Below, in pieces: positions 18,398-24,855 of a DNA stretch of 64,000 nt. Both the position numbers and the translations under genes were made by a program. The stretch's first letter is position 1. Every line of letters starts with the position of its first letter. This DNA is from an uncultured Bacteriovorax sp. (GTDB lineage: Bacteria > Bdellovibrionota > Bacteriovoracia > Bacteriovoracales > Bacteriovoracaceae): assembly GCA_946480715.1 (NCBI GenBank), contig CAMLKK010000013.1, forward strand, positions 1-64,000. The letters are read 5' to 3'. The notes beneath the pieces were generated by a model. The model made no database searches and was not told where the DNA came from. It worked only from the letters and a program-made list of their open reading frames with translations.

Positions 18398-18964
18398 TTA
18401 ATTTTTGTTCGTAAATCTCTCTTGTATTTCAGAGAGTCGAGATGAAATCTCATTTAACACCACTCGTTTGTCGTTAGGAACGACCATACTCAGATTGTTA
18501 ATGTATGAGCTCACTTCACTTAAATAGACCAGGTCGTTTTTGTAGCCTTCTTCTATGTGCTGAATGGTATGGTTGATATCATCAGCGACATCTTGAAAAT
18601 AATCACCTTTTCTAAAAAACAATTTTCCTGGATTCAGCCCCTCGCGGATGGCCCGCAAATGCTTCTGTAATTTATACAACGGACCAGCAATTTTGTGTGA
18701 AAAGAATATGCAGGCAAAAAATGTTAAACACGTGAATCCAAGGTGAAATCCAATGAGAAAATAGATGAGTAATGATCGTTTACTTTCATAGTGCAAAGCG
18801 ATCTCTGGATTGCGAATGGAAAAATCAACAATGATGGCATCAAGTAGTTGATAGACTGTGAACACGTAAATCAAGCTCGTTGCAAATACAACGGCACAGA
18901 CATAAAGGCTCATCTGAATCTGAAATTTAGGATTGATCAGGTATATTTTTCGGCTGTAAGACAC
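18398..18964 (-). CDS. Two-helix membrane protein with HAMP-like domain
   Basis: About 188 residues: two transmembrane helices (roughly residues 18-40 and 60-85), then KIAGPLYKLQKHLRAIREG, the characteristic start of a HAMP linker, followed by a helical tail of about 85 residues with no kinase or methyl-accepting hallmark. It may relay a periplasmic signal to a partner. I choose GTG at 18962-18964 because AGGGG sits 5 nt upstream; the longer reading from ATG 18985 has only a distant AGGAC. It is separated from the transglycosylase by about 30 bp and is probably cotranscribed. Confidence 0.78.
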   Translation of the reverse strand: MSYSRKIYLINPKFQIQMSLYVCAVVFATSLIYVFTVYQLLDAIIVDFSIRNPEIALHYESKRSLLIYFLIGFHLGFTCLTFFACIFFSHKIAGPLYKLQKHLRAIREGLNPGKLFFRKGDYFQDVADDINHTIQHIEEGYKNDLVYLSEVSSYINNLSMVVPNDKRVVLNEISSRLSEIQERFTNKN

Positions 18965-18978
18965 GTTTTCCCCTGGGA

Positions 18979-18994
18979 CCGACATCCATGTCGG
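18979..18994. promoter_or_regulatory. Perfect 7-bp inverted repeat upstream of the HAMP gene
   Basis: CCGACAT-CC-ATGTCGG is a perfect palindrome with a 2-nt centre, with outer GGAC/GTCC partly extending it. It lies about 15 bp before the preferred GTG start in a divergent promoter region. It could be an operator or an mRNA hairpin. Confidence 0.4.
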
Positions 18995-19154
18995 AAGTCC
19001 TTTTATTTTATGTTATTCGGGCGTTAGATTCTATCATTTTCTACTGCTAAAATTTGTAGTCGATAAAAGAACTCGGGCTTCCAAAAGCACTAAACATTCG
19101 GTGTCCTCTGAGGTATCCTCAAGCCTGAAAAAAAGAAACCCTCCAGGAGCCAAA

Positions 19155-20327
19155 ATGAACTCTGAAAATATACAGAAAACTCTCGAACTTTTAGTAAATC
19201 CAAACACGGGTCGCACGCTAAAAGAAGAAAACAGAATTGTTGAAATCAAAGCTGAGCAAAATGAGCTGTTGTTTAAATATAAAAGAGATGGGATTTCGCC
19301 TGAACAAAAAAAGGGTATCGAAACTCAAATCGTTAATCACTTCAAAGATTTATACAAACCAGATCAAATCACCGTTCTCACAATTTCTGAAAATTCTCAG
19401 GATGTATTTGCGGGAAAAACATTCACTCAAAAAGCTGAGTCAAAACCTGCCGAGTCTGCTCAAATTAAAACTGGTCACGGTCCCGTAGGGGCAAATAAGA
19501 AGAGAGTAGCGAACGTTAAAAAAGTAATAGCTGTTTCTTCTTGTAAAGGTGGAGTAGGGAAGTCAACTGTTTCAGTTAACCTTGCCTTCGCACTTAAGAA
19601 CATGGGTAAGAAAGTTGGATTGTTAGATGCTGATATTTACGGTCCTTCAATGCCAATGCTTTTAAATCAACGTGGAACTAAACCAGGTGCCACTCCTGAA
19701 AAGAAAATTATGCCAGTCGATGCGATGGGTATTCCATTCATCAGCTTCGGACTTTTTATCAATGAAAAAGATCCAGTCATTTGGAGAGGGCCGATGTTAG
19801 GTGGCGTTCTCAATCAATTTCTCTTTGATGTTGCCTGGCCGGAATTAGATTATCTCATCATCGATCTTCCACCGGGAACAGGTGATATGCAATTATCAAT
19901 GGTGCAGGCAACTGAAGTTGATGGTGCTGTTGTCGTTTCAACTCCACAAGAAGTTGCAGTTCTCGATTCAAAAAAAGGTCTACACATGTTTAACCAAGTT
20001 AAAATTCCAGTTTTAGGAATGGTAGAAAACATGAGTTACTTTGTTCCAGATGATTCTCCTACAAAAAAATATTACATCTTCGGTGAAGGTGGAGTGAAGA
20101 GAGCAGCTGAAGAACTTCAAGTAAATCTTCTTTCTGAAATCCCAATGGAAATGGCCCTTCGTGAAGGATCTGACCATGGTAAGCCGTATATGAATGAGAA
20201 AAAATATGAAGGGCGTCCAGTGTGGAACGCTTACATGAATCTCGCAAAAAATATTAATCACTGTTTTGAAGATTCACCAAAAGGTGAAGAAGCTTCGAAA
20301 GGTTTTTTTAAAAGACTTTTTTCATAG
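19155..20327 (+). CDS. mrp: Mrp/ApbC-family Fe-S cluster carrier ATPase
   Basis: A P-loop ATPase that holds and transfers Fe-S clusters in the cytoplasm. The 390 residues comprise an N-terminal DUF59-like domain (about 1-80), a linker, then the deviant Walker A CKGGVGKST (C130-T138), a DADIYGPSMP loop and DLPPGTGDMQ. The C-terminal CxxC found in many Mrp proteins after VENMSYF is replaced by PDDSPTKK. A longer reading frame begins upstream at a GTG, but CAGGAG precedes the ATG at 19155. It is followed at 19 bp by the DUF4388-like gene. Confidence 0.92.
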   Translation: MNSENIQKTLELLVNPNTGRTLKEENRIVEIKAEQNELLFKYKRDGISPEQKKGIETQIVNHFKDLYKPDQITVLTISENSQDVFAGKTFTQKAESKPAESAQIKTGHGPVGANKKRVANVKKVIAVSSCKGGVGKSTVSVNLAFALKNMGKKVGLLDADIYGPSMPMLLNQRGTKPGATPEKKIMPVDAMGIPFISFGLFINEKDPVIWRGPMLGGVLNQFLFDVAWPELDYLIIDLPPGTGDMQLSMVQATEVDGAVVVSTPQEVAVLDSKKGLHMFNQVKIPVLGMVENMSYFVPDDSPTKKYYIFGEGGVKRAAEELQVNLLSEIPMEMALREGSDHGKPYMNEKKYEGRPVWNAYMNLAKNINHCFEDSPKGEEASKGFFKRLFS

Positions 20328-20346
20328 CTTGTAGCACACTTTCTCT

Positions 20347-20886
20347 ATGGCGAATTTGATCGACGTTCTCAAAGAACAATCTTCATTTGGTTTTACGGGT
20401 AAGGTTAATGTCCTTTCCCGTGAAAACGGCCAATTCCTAGGCGTAATCTATCAACAAGACGGAATGATTGTTGGCGCACAAATTAAAGAACTCAAAGGTA
20501 AAAAGGCCCTCTTCAATATGATCTTTGCAGATGTTGATTCATCGGAAGATTATCGTTTTATCGTTGAACCAGAAGTGATCAACACTGAAAACATTACGCT
20601 CAAAGTGCCGTTTGAAGAGTTAAAAGGTGAAGCTCAAAAACTTTATCAACAGTATCTTGGTGCAAAAAAATTAAAACCCGCGCCCAATTTAAAACTCGTG
20701 ATTGACCCAGAAGTTATCGTCTCAAAAGAGATCATGACGCCTGAAGAATTCGACGTGCTCTCAGTCATCAGTGAATATTGCAAAGTCTCAGATATTTATA
20801 AATTCAGCAAACTGATGGATTTTGAAGTGACTAATGCGCTCGTTTCCCTTCGTAAAAAAAGAGCAATAAAGGTGTTTCAAAACTAA
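20347..20886 (+). CDS. DUF4388-like (PATAN-type) protein
   Basis: A 179-residue cytoplasmic protein. The first 100 residues (LIDVLKEQ...GFTGKVNV...GVIYQQDGMIVGAQ) match the layout of DUF4388/PATAN domains, which occur in delta-proteobacterial-type signalling proteins. The C-terminal 50 residues (MTPEEFDVLSVISE...LVSLRKKRAIKV) look like a small winged helix. No ribosome site is visible before the ATG. It lies 19 bp after mrp. Role unknown. Confidence 0.75.
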   Translation: MANLIDVLKEQSSFGFTGKVNVLSRENGQFLGVIYQQDGMIVGAQIKELKGKKALFNMIFADVDSSEDYRFIVEPEVINTENITLKVPFEELKGEAQKLYQQYLGAKKLKPAPNLKLVIDPEVIVSKEIMTPEEFDVLSVISEYCKVSDIYKFSKLMDFEVTNALVSLRKKRAIKVFQN

Positions 20887-20939
20887 GATTTTCTTATAAA
20901 ATCCTCGAATATTATCGATTGTTATCTCCTGGAGACCCC

Positions 20940-21128
20940 ATGAAAAATCAACCACAAAACCAAACTGAACTTAAAGAACTTAACGTAAAAGTTGAAAAAG
21001 ACGTTGTTGAAGCATTCGAAAGAATGAGCAAAAACACAGGTACTCCGATTGCGGACCTAGTGGTTATTGCTATGAAACGCTTCCGTGCGGCCCACACTGA
21101 CTGGGATCAAAACCCTCCGAAAAAGTAG
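20940..21128 (+). CDS. Small ribbon-helix-helix-type protein
   Basis: 62 residues: a polar N-terminus, one short beta-like strand (ELNVKVEKDVV), a helix (EAFERMSKNTG), a turn (TPIADL) and a second helix (VVIAMKRFRAAH). This matches the Arc/CopG fold of small DNA-binding dimers. GGAG at 20931-20934 is well placed for the ATG at 20940, so the longer TTG reading at 20919 is rejected. The ribosome site lies inside a palindrome (20925-20935), which the protein could bind to repress itself. No toxin partner is adjacent. Confidence 0.7.
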   Translation: MKNQPQNQTELKELNVKVEKDVVEAFERMSKNTGTPIADLVVIAMKRFRAAHTDWDQNPPKK

Positions 21129-21154
21129 TTTTCTGCCTTTTTATTAAACAAAAC

Positions 21155-21190
21155 CGCCCTGCCGATAATGTAAATATTATAGACAGGGCG
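21155..21190. promoter_or_regulatory. Long imperfect hairpin / inverted repeat upstream of the sigma-54 promoter
   Basis: CGCCCTG (21155-21161) pairs with CAGGGCG (21184-21190), and inside them ATAAT (21165-21169) pairs with ATTAT (21176-21180), with a 3x3 internal loop and a 6-nt apex. No T-run follows on the plus strand, so it is a poor terminator for the ribbon-helix-helix gene. It lies about 110-145 bp before the sigma-54 promoter, the usual distance for an enhancer site. The rest of the 21129-21298 spacer shows no gene I would support. Confidence 0.5.
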
Positions 21191-21298
21191 ATCAAAACCT
21201 AAGCACCCGGCCCTCAGATATTCACTCACTTCCTTAAGAGCCTCCTTTAAAACCAAATATTTAGACTCTCTTTTTTACCCGACCATAATGTTGCCATG

Positions 21299-21314
21299 TG
21301 GCATGACCCTTGCT
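21299..21314 (+). promoter_or_regulatory. Sigma-54 (RpoN) promoter
   Basis: TGGCATG-ACCC-TTGCT matches the -24/-12 consensus TGGCACG-N4-TTGCW at all but one position, with GG and GC exactly 10 nt apart. Transcription would start near 21325, giving a leader of about 22 nt before the ATG at 21347, with AGGGG correctly placed. A cognate-type activator (NtrC family, GAFTGA) is encoded at 42009-43505. Confidence 0.82.
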
Positions 21315-21346
21315 CTATAAAGCTTAAACAAAGTCAGGGGCAGGTT

Positions 21347-22372
21347 ATGAACGTATTAACATCTAAGAAAGCCATCATCTCACTCCTAAGCTTAGGATCG
21401 ATTGTATTGGCCGGAACTATTAAAGATTTTAATGCTCGTACCGTAACTAGAGTTGAGTCGTTTGAAGAAGAAATGGTTCCAGCAGAAAGAAACCTAGCTT
21501 CTGAAGAACAACAAAAAGTAGCGTTGGTTTACCTTCCAGTAAACGCTGAAAACATCGCTAAGATTAATGGTAAGTGGGAAATCCAAAGAATCGTAGGATC
21601 TGATTCAGTTGTTACATACGATAAATTTGCTAACCCAGAAGACAACAAAAAATCTCTTGTAGTTAAAATGGAACTTGTTGGTACAAGTGAAGTTAAAGTT
21701 GATAACGATTCAGAACTTACTTATAAGATCTCTCTTCTTTCAGAATTCGGAACAATCGCTCTTTTCAAAAAAATGGGTAACGGTTACGAAATTCTTGAAG
21801 CAAAAATGATCGTAGAAAAGAAAGAAGAAGTAGTTATTAACGAAGAAGTAGAACTTGTTCTTGAGCGTGCTCTTAACCAAGCGAAGTCACCAAAACTTCT
21901 TACTGGTTCAGATGTTTCAGGATCAATGACTCTTGCTAAAAACTCACTTAGTGGTCTTTCGGTTTCTTTAACAAACGCTAACGGTGAAGAACAAAACATC
22001 GAAATTGCAACTGCTGACCTTCTTGATGGTGGAAGCTTTAAAGCAGACGTAGATGGTGAAGAAGTTTCTGGTGTTGTATTCAACAACGGAAAAGATGGAT
22101 ACAGAGTAAGTTTCGTAACTGGTCCACTTGCAGGTGCAATGCTTAACTTCGTAACTAAAGAGCAACTTGACCTTATCGAAGAAAAAAATATCGAACAAGG
22201 ACAAGATGCATACTTCCAAGAAGAAGAGCAAAGAGTAGCTGCTGAAGCAGCAAACGAAGCGGTAGAAGAAAGACAAATCGCTTCTGAGCAAACTGAAAAC
22301 TACGAGCCAGTAAGAGTATTAAGCGCAGACGAAATCAAAGAAACAGCAGAAGTTCAAGGTTACGCTTTCTAG
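21347..22372 (+). CDS. Acidic exported protein under sigma-54 control
   Basis: 341 residues: signal peptide (MNVLTSKKAIISLLSLGSI, cleavage near LAG), then a strongly acidic, Glu/Asp/Val/Ala-rich mature protein. Residues about 60-165 look like a beta-rich lipocalin- or Lipoprotein-like domain (KINGKWEIQRIVGSD...), and residues 190-275 form a second beta-rich part. The tail from about 280 is a Glu-rich helix. The apparent codon preference (uniform GTA, CTT, GAA, AAC use) suggests high expression. The ATG at 21347 follows AGGGG and gives the signal peptide; an earlier in-frame ATG at 21296 falls within the promoter. Family not recognised; a strong terminator follows. Confidence 0.82.
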   Translation: MNVLTSKKAIISLLSLGSIVLAGTIKDFNARTVTRVESFEEEMVPAERNLASEEQQKVALVYLPVNAENIAKINGKWEIQRIVGSDSVVTYDKFANPEDNKKSLVVKMELVGTSEVKVDNDSELTYKISLLSEFGTIALFKKMGNGYEILEAKMIVEKKEEVVINEEVELVLERALNQAKSPKLLTGSDVSGSMTLAKNSLSGLSVSLTNANGEEQNIEIATADLLDGGSFKADVDGEEVSGVVFNNGKDGYRVSFVTGPLAGAMLNFVTKEQLDLIEEKNIEQGQDAYFQEEEQRVAAEAANEAVEERQIASEQTENYEPVRVLSADEIKETAEVQGYAF

Positions 22373-22427
22373 GTTCTTTCTAGGTTCCAACACACTTTTC
22401 TTGTTGAACAACAACAAAAGACATATG

Positions 22428-22456
22428 AAAAGCCCCGCCATAGAGTGGGGCTTTTT
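22428..22456. terminator. Intrinsic terminator
   Basis: AAAAGCCCC pairs with GGGGCTTTT around GCCATAGAGT-type loop sequence, followed by a T-run. It ends the acidic exported protein gene and, being A-rich on the other side, also serves the convergent gene that ends at 22455. Confidence 0.9.
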
Positions 22457-22913
22457 ATTTAAGAGTTTTAAAACTTAGCGATTGAATGTCTTCTCTGTTT
22501 TTAGAAACAAACACATATTCGAAAATATCTTTCTTAGATAGGACTAAATCTTTTTTTGCCCAGAGGACTGTCTCTGAGCAATCTACCAGATTTCCATTAT
22601 TATCAAGCGTGACAAGAAGAGAGTAAGTTTGGCGATCAGAATCAAGTTGCTCGATTGGAGCACTAATTTCTAAGCGTTCAATGCATCTCTCACTCTCATT
22701 GGCATAATAAGGATTGGCCGCTTTTTGATAGAAAGATTGCTGAACGAGCCTGTTACTTAGGAAAACAGACTTTGCCTTTTGTTCATCGGCAAAAGTTTTT
22801 TTTGTGATCGTGAGTTTAACGTTCTGGTTAAGCTGAATTGTTTTAGGATATTCACTTTCTGGTTTTGTGAGAGCGCAAGCTAATACAAAAATTAATGTGA
22901 AAATGTATTTCAA
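22455..22913 (-). CDS. Small exported or lipid-anchored protein, unknown
   Basis: 152 residues. The short N-terminus MKYIFTLIFVLAC may be a minimal lipoprotein signal (VLAC), though the -2 leucine is unusual; otherwise it is a Sec signal. The mature part has a further cysteine pair (ERCIERL and VDCSETV) that could form a disulfide. The start is a TTG with GGAAGG rather far (about 12 nt) upstream. It is divergent from the ASST-like lipoprotein gene. Function unknown. Confidence 0.68.
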   Translation of the reverse strand: MKYIFTLIFVLACALTKPESEYPKTIQLNQNVKLTITKKTFADEQKAKSVFLSNRLVQQSFYQKAANPYYANESERCIERLEISAPIEQLDSDRQTYSLLVTLDNNGNLVDCSETVLWAKKDLVLSKKDIFEYVFVSKNREDIQSLSFKTLK

Positions 22914-22950
22914 TTTAATCTTAAACCTTCCGTGATTTTTCTAAACAAAA

Positions 22951-22959
22951 TGATATCAT
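22951..22959 (+). promoter_or_regulatory. Extended -10 promoter, predicting a leaderless mRNA
   Basis: TGA-TATCAT is an extended -10 element (TGnTATAAT with one mismatch). Exactly 6 nt separate it from the ATG at 22966, so the transcript would begin at or next to the start codon. No Shine-Dalgarno is present, consistent with leaderless translation. Confidence 0.5.
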
Positions 22960-22965
22960 AAACTC

Positions 22966-24090
22966 ATGAAAAAATTATTCTTATGTTTTTTATTCTTATT
23001 CACTTCGTGTTCGCACAGTGTGAATAAAAAATCCGAGCAAACGCACATAGTGGCCTCATGCCGAATCTACACTTCAAACGGTGAATTGTTGAAAACTGTC
23101 ATTAATACAGGAGGATTTTGTCATTTGAATGATGATGGCTCATTTGTTTCAGCAGCTTCCAAAGATGCAATCAGATATTTTTCAAAAGACTATGAGCTTA
23201 TTTGGGAAAAAAAGCTCATGGCCACTCATCAAATCAATAAGACTTTAAATGGTGACTATCTTGTCATGCAATCCGAGAACAAAAATTTTCAAGGATTAAC
23301 AGTTCGATTTGATAGTTTCCTAAGAATAAACGCTAAGGGCGAAACAGTGGGGGAATTTAATGTCTTCAATCGATTGCTGGAACTAGAAGCCGCCATTGAT
23401 CAGTTACAAAAAAATGTCGACAACTTCTCGACTTATAATCTATCAGCACTCACTCGTCTCGCTATCACTAAAAAAGATTTCTATTTAAGAAAGCTCGAAC
23501 CACAAGAAAAGGATTTGTATGGCGCGGACTTCGAACCATTCCACGCTAACTCCATTTACGAATTAGGTGAGGGAGGTGCAAAACATCTAGGTTTGAAAGC
23601 TGACGATCTCATTATTAATTTAGCTTATCGTGGAATTTTCCTCATTGTGAGCAGCGACCTCAAAAATATAGTACGAATCATTCCAGCTCCATCTGCTTTT
23701 ACTCACGACATTCACTTTCTTCCAAGTGGTGAACTTTTTGTCTATAACAATAACGCTAATTACATTCTGAACAGTTTCTTGAGAGCACCAATGCAATCTG
23801 CTGTTCAGATTTATCGTTATCCTCAAATGGATCTAATTCGTGAAGTTGGCTCCAAAGAAAATGAAAAGTTTTTTAGTTACTGCTGTGGCGGTGGAACGGT
23901 GATGGCGAATGGAGATATCTATTATTCAAGTTTGGATGATGATAAAAAACTAGCCTATCTCAATTACTTTAAAAAAGAGACAGGTGAAGTTCGCAAAACT
24001 TTGCTCGGAGAATTGAACAAGCTTTCTCATCTGCAAGAGGTGAAGGTGAGGGATATGAGTCTTTTTCTTCAACGTAATAAGTCTCTTTGA
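22966..24090 (+). CDS. ASST-like beta-propeller lipoprotein
   Basis: 374 residues with a lipoprotein signal ending FTSC (lipidated Cys15). The rest shows repeated propeller-like blades: GELLKTV, HLNDDGSFV, HQINKTLNGDYLV, FHANSIYEL and HDIHFLPSGELFVYNN. The spaced His residues followed by NGDYLV or SGELFV are like arylsulfate sulfotransferases (ASST), where two His and an Arg form the active site. I cannot confirm that all catalytic residues are present. The likely site is the periplasmic face of a membrane. No Shine-Dalgarno; see the leaderless promoter upstream. Confidence 0.65.
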   Translation: MKKLFLCFLFLFTSCSHSVNKKSEQTHIVASCRIYTSNGELLKTVINTGGFCHLNDDGSFVSAASKDAIRYFSKDYELIWEKKLMATHQINKTLNGDYLVMQSENKNFQGLTVRFDSFLRINAKGETVGEFNVFNRLLELEAAIDQLQKNVDNFSTYNLSALTRLAITKKDFYLRKLEPQEKDLYGADFEPFHANSIYELGEGGAKHLGLKADDLIINLAYRGIFLIVSSDLKNIVRIIPAPSAFTHDIHFLPSGELFVYNNNANYILNSFLRAPMQSAVQIYRYPQMDLIREVGSKENEKFFSYCCGGGTVMANGDIYYSSLDDDKKLAYLNYFKKETGEVRKTLLGELNKLSHLQEVKVRDMSLFLQRNKSL

Positions 24091-24204
24091 GCGAATGCCC
24101 AACCGATTTAATCAGACATTATAAACCTTCTAAATAATAAATCCTCAAAATTAAAAAAAATATTCCGATTAGCTTAAATAAAGCCTCACGCCAGGAGATC
24201 ACTC

Positions 24205-24855
24205 ATTAAAGCTATAGAAGTTATAGATGTAACGTATTCGTATGATAACGAGCATCCAGTTTTAAAAAATTTTTATCTGGAAATTAATCAAGGCGATTTT
24301 GTCGCTTTAGTTGGTAAAAATGGTGCTGGGAAAACATCACTAGTTGATTTGATTATGGGTTTTCGATGGCCAGATAGTGGAGTTGTGAAAATATTTGGAG
24401 AAACGATTCGTACTAAGAATAAAGACTATTTAGCGAATTTGTCTTATCTTGCTCATGATGTTCAAATGGCTGGTGATCAAACAATTTCAAGCTTCCTCAA
24501 TTTCCATTCGTTTTTTTATGCAGAATATTCAAAAAAAACTGAAAAGGATTTATTAAATTATTTCTCGGTAGACCCCAAAAAAGATATCTCTGCCCTTTCT
24601 ACTGGCCAGCAAAAAAAAATTCAAATTATAGCAGCACTGTCTTCTGGAACTAGAATCATTGTCATAGATGAGATTACAGCCGTTCTTGATTTTGAAACTC
24701 GTAGTCTATTGTTTAAGAAATTGAAAGAGAGCGTAGAGCTCTATGGAAAAACAGTAGTGATAGCGACTAATCTGATTGAAGACCTCAACGGAACAGTTAA
24801 TAAAATTTTTGAAATAGATACGGTTGTCCAGACAGGTGTTAGAAATGAAAATTAA
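24205..24855 (+). CDS. ABC transporter ATP-binding protein (apparent ATT start)
   Basis: 216 residues with a complete nucleotide-binding domain: Walker A GKNGAGKT (G37-T44), a signature LSTGQ (131-135) in place of LSGGQ, and Walker B IVIDE with catalytic Glu156. No ATG, GTG or TTG lies upstream of Walker A in frame; the first canonical codon would begin after it. An ATT at 24205-24207 sits 7 nt after AGGAG (24193-24197) and restores the normal first strand (AIEVIDVTYSYDN). It overlaps the permease gene by 11 bp, so the two proteins almost certainly form one transporter. Substrate unknown. The 114 bp upstream contains no gene. Confidence 0.85.
   Translation: MKAIEVIDVTYSYDNEHPVLKNFYLEINQGDFVALVGKNGAGKTSLVDLIMGFRWPDSGVVKIFGETIRTKNKDYLANLSYLAHDVQMAGDQTISSFLNFHSFFYAEYSKKTEKDLLNYFSVDPKKDISALSTGQQKKIQIIAALSSGTRIIVIDEITAVLDFETRSLLFKKLKESVELYGKTVVIATNLIEDLNGTVNKIFEIDTVVQTGVRNEN

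Noticed and set aside
21109..21231. A minus-strand frame of about 40 codons starting at a GTG with AAGGA nearby, across the hairpin and the end of the ribbon-helix-helix gene.
   Set aside because: Spacing to the ribosome site is wrong, composition is not protein-like, and it overlaps a gene with better support.
21784..22291. Two long minus-strand frames beneath the acidic exported protein gene.
   Set aside because: They arise from the regular codon use of the real gene (GAA, CTT, TCT read in reverse); they lack ribosome sites and domains.
24349..24855. A truncated ABC ATPase lacking Walker A.
   Set aside because: Coding sequence with an intact Walker A continues upstream to an ATT with a good ribosome site, so the gene is whole.
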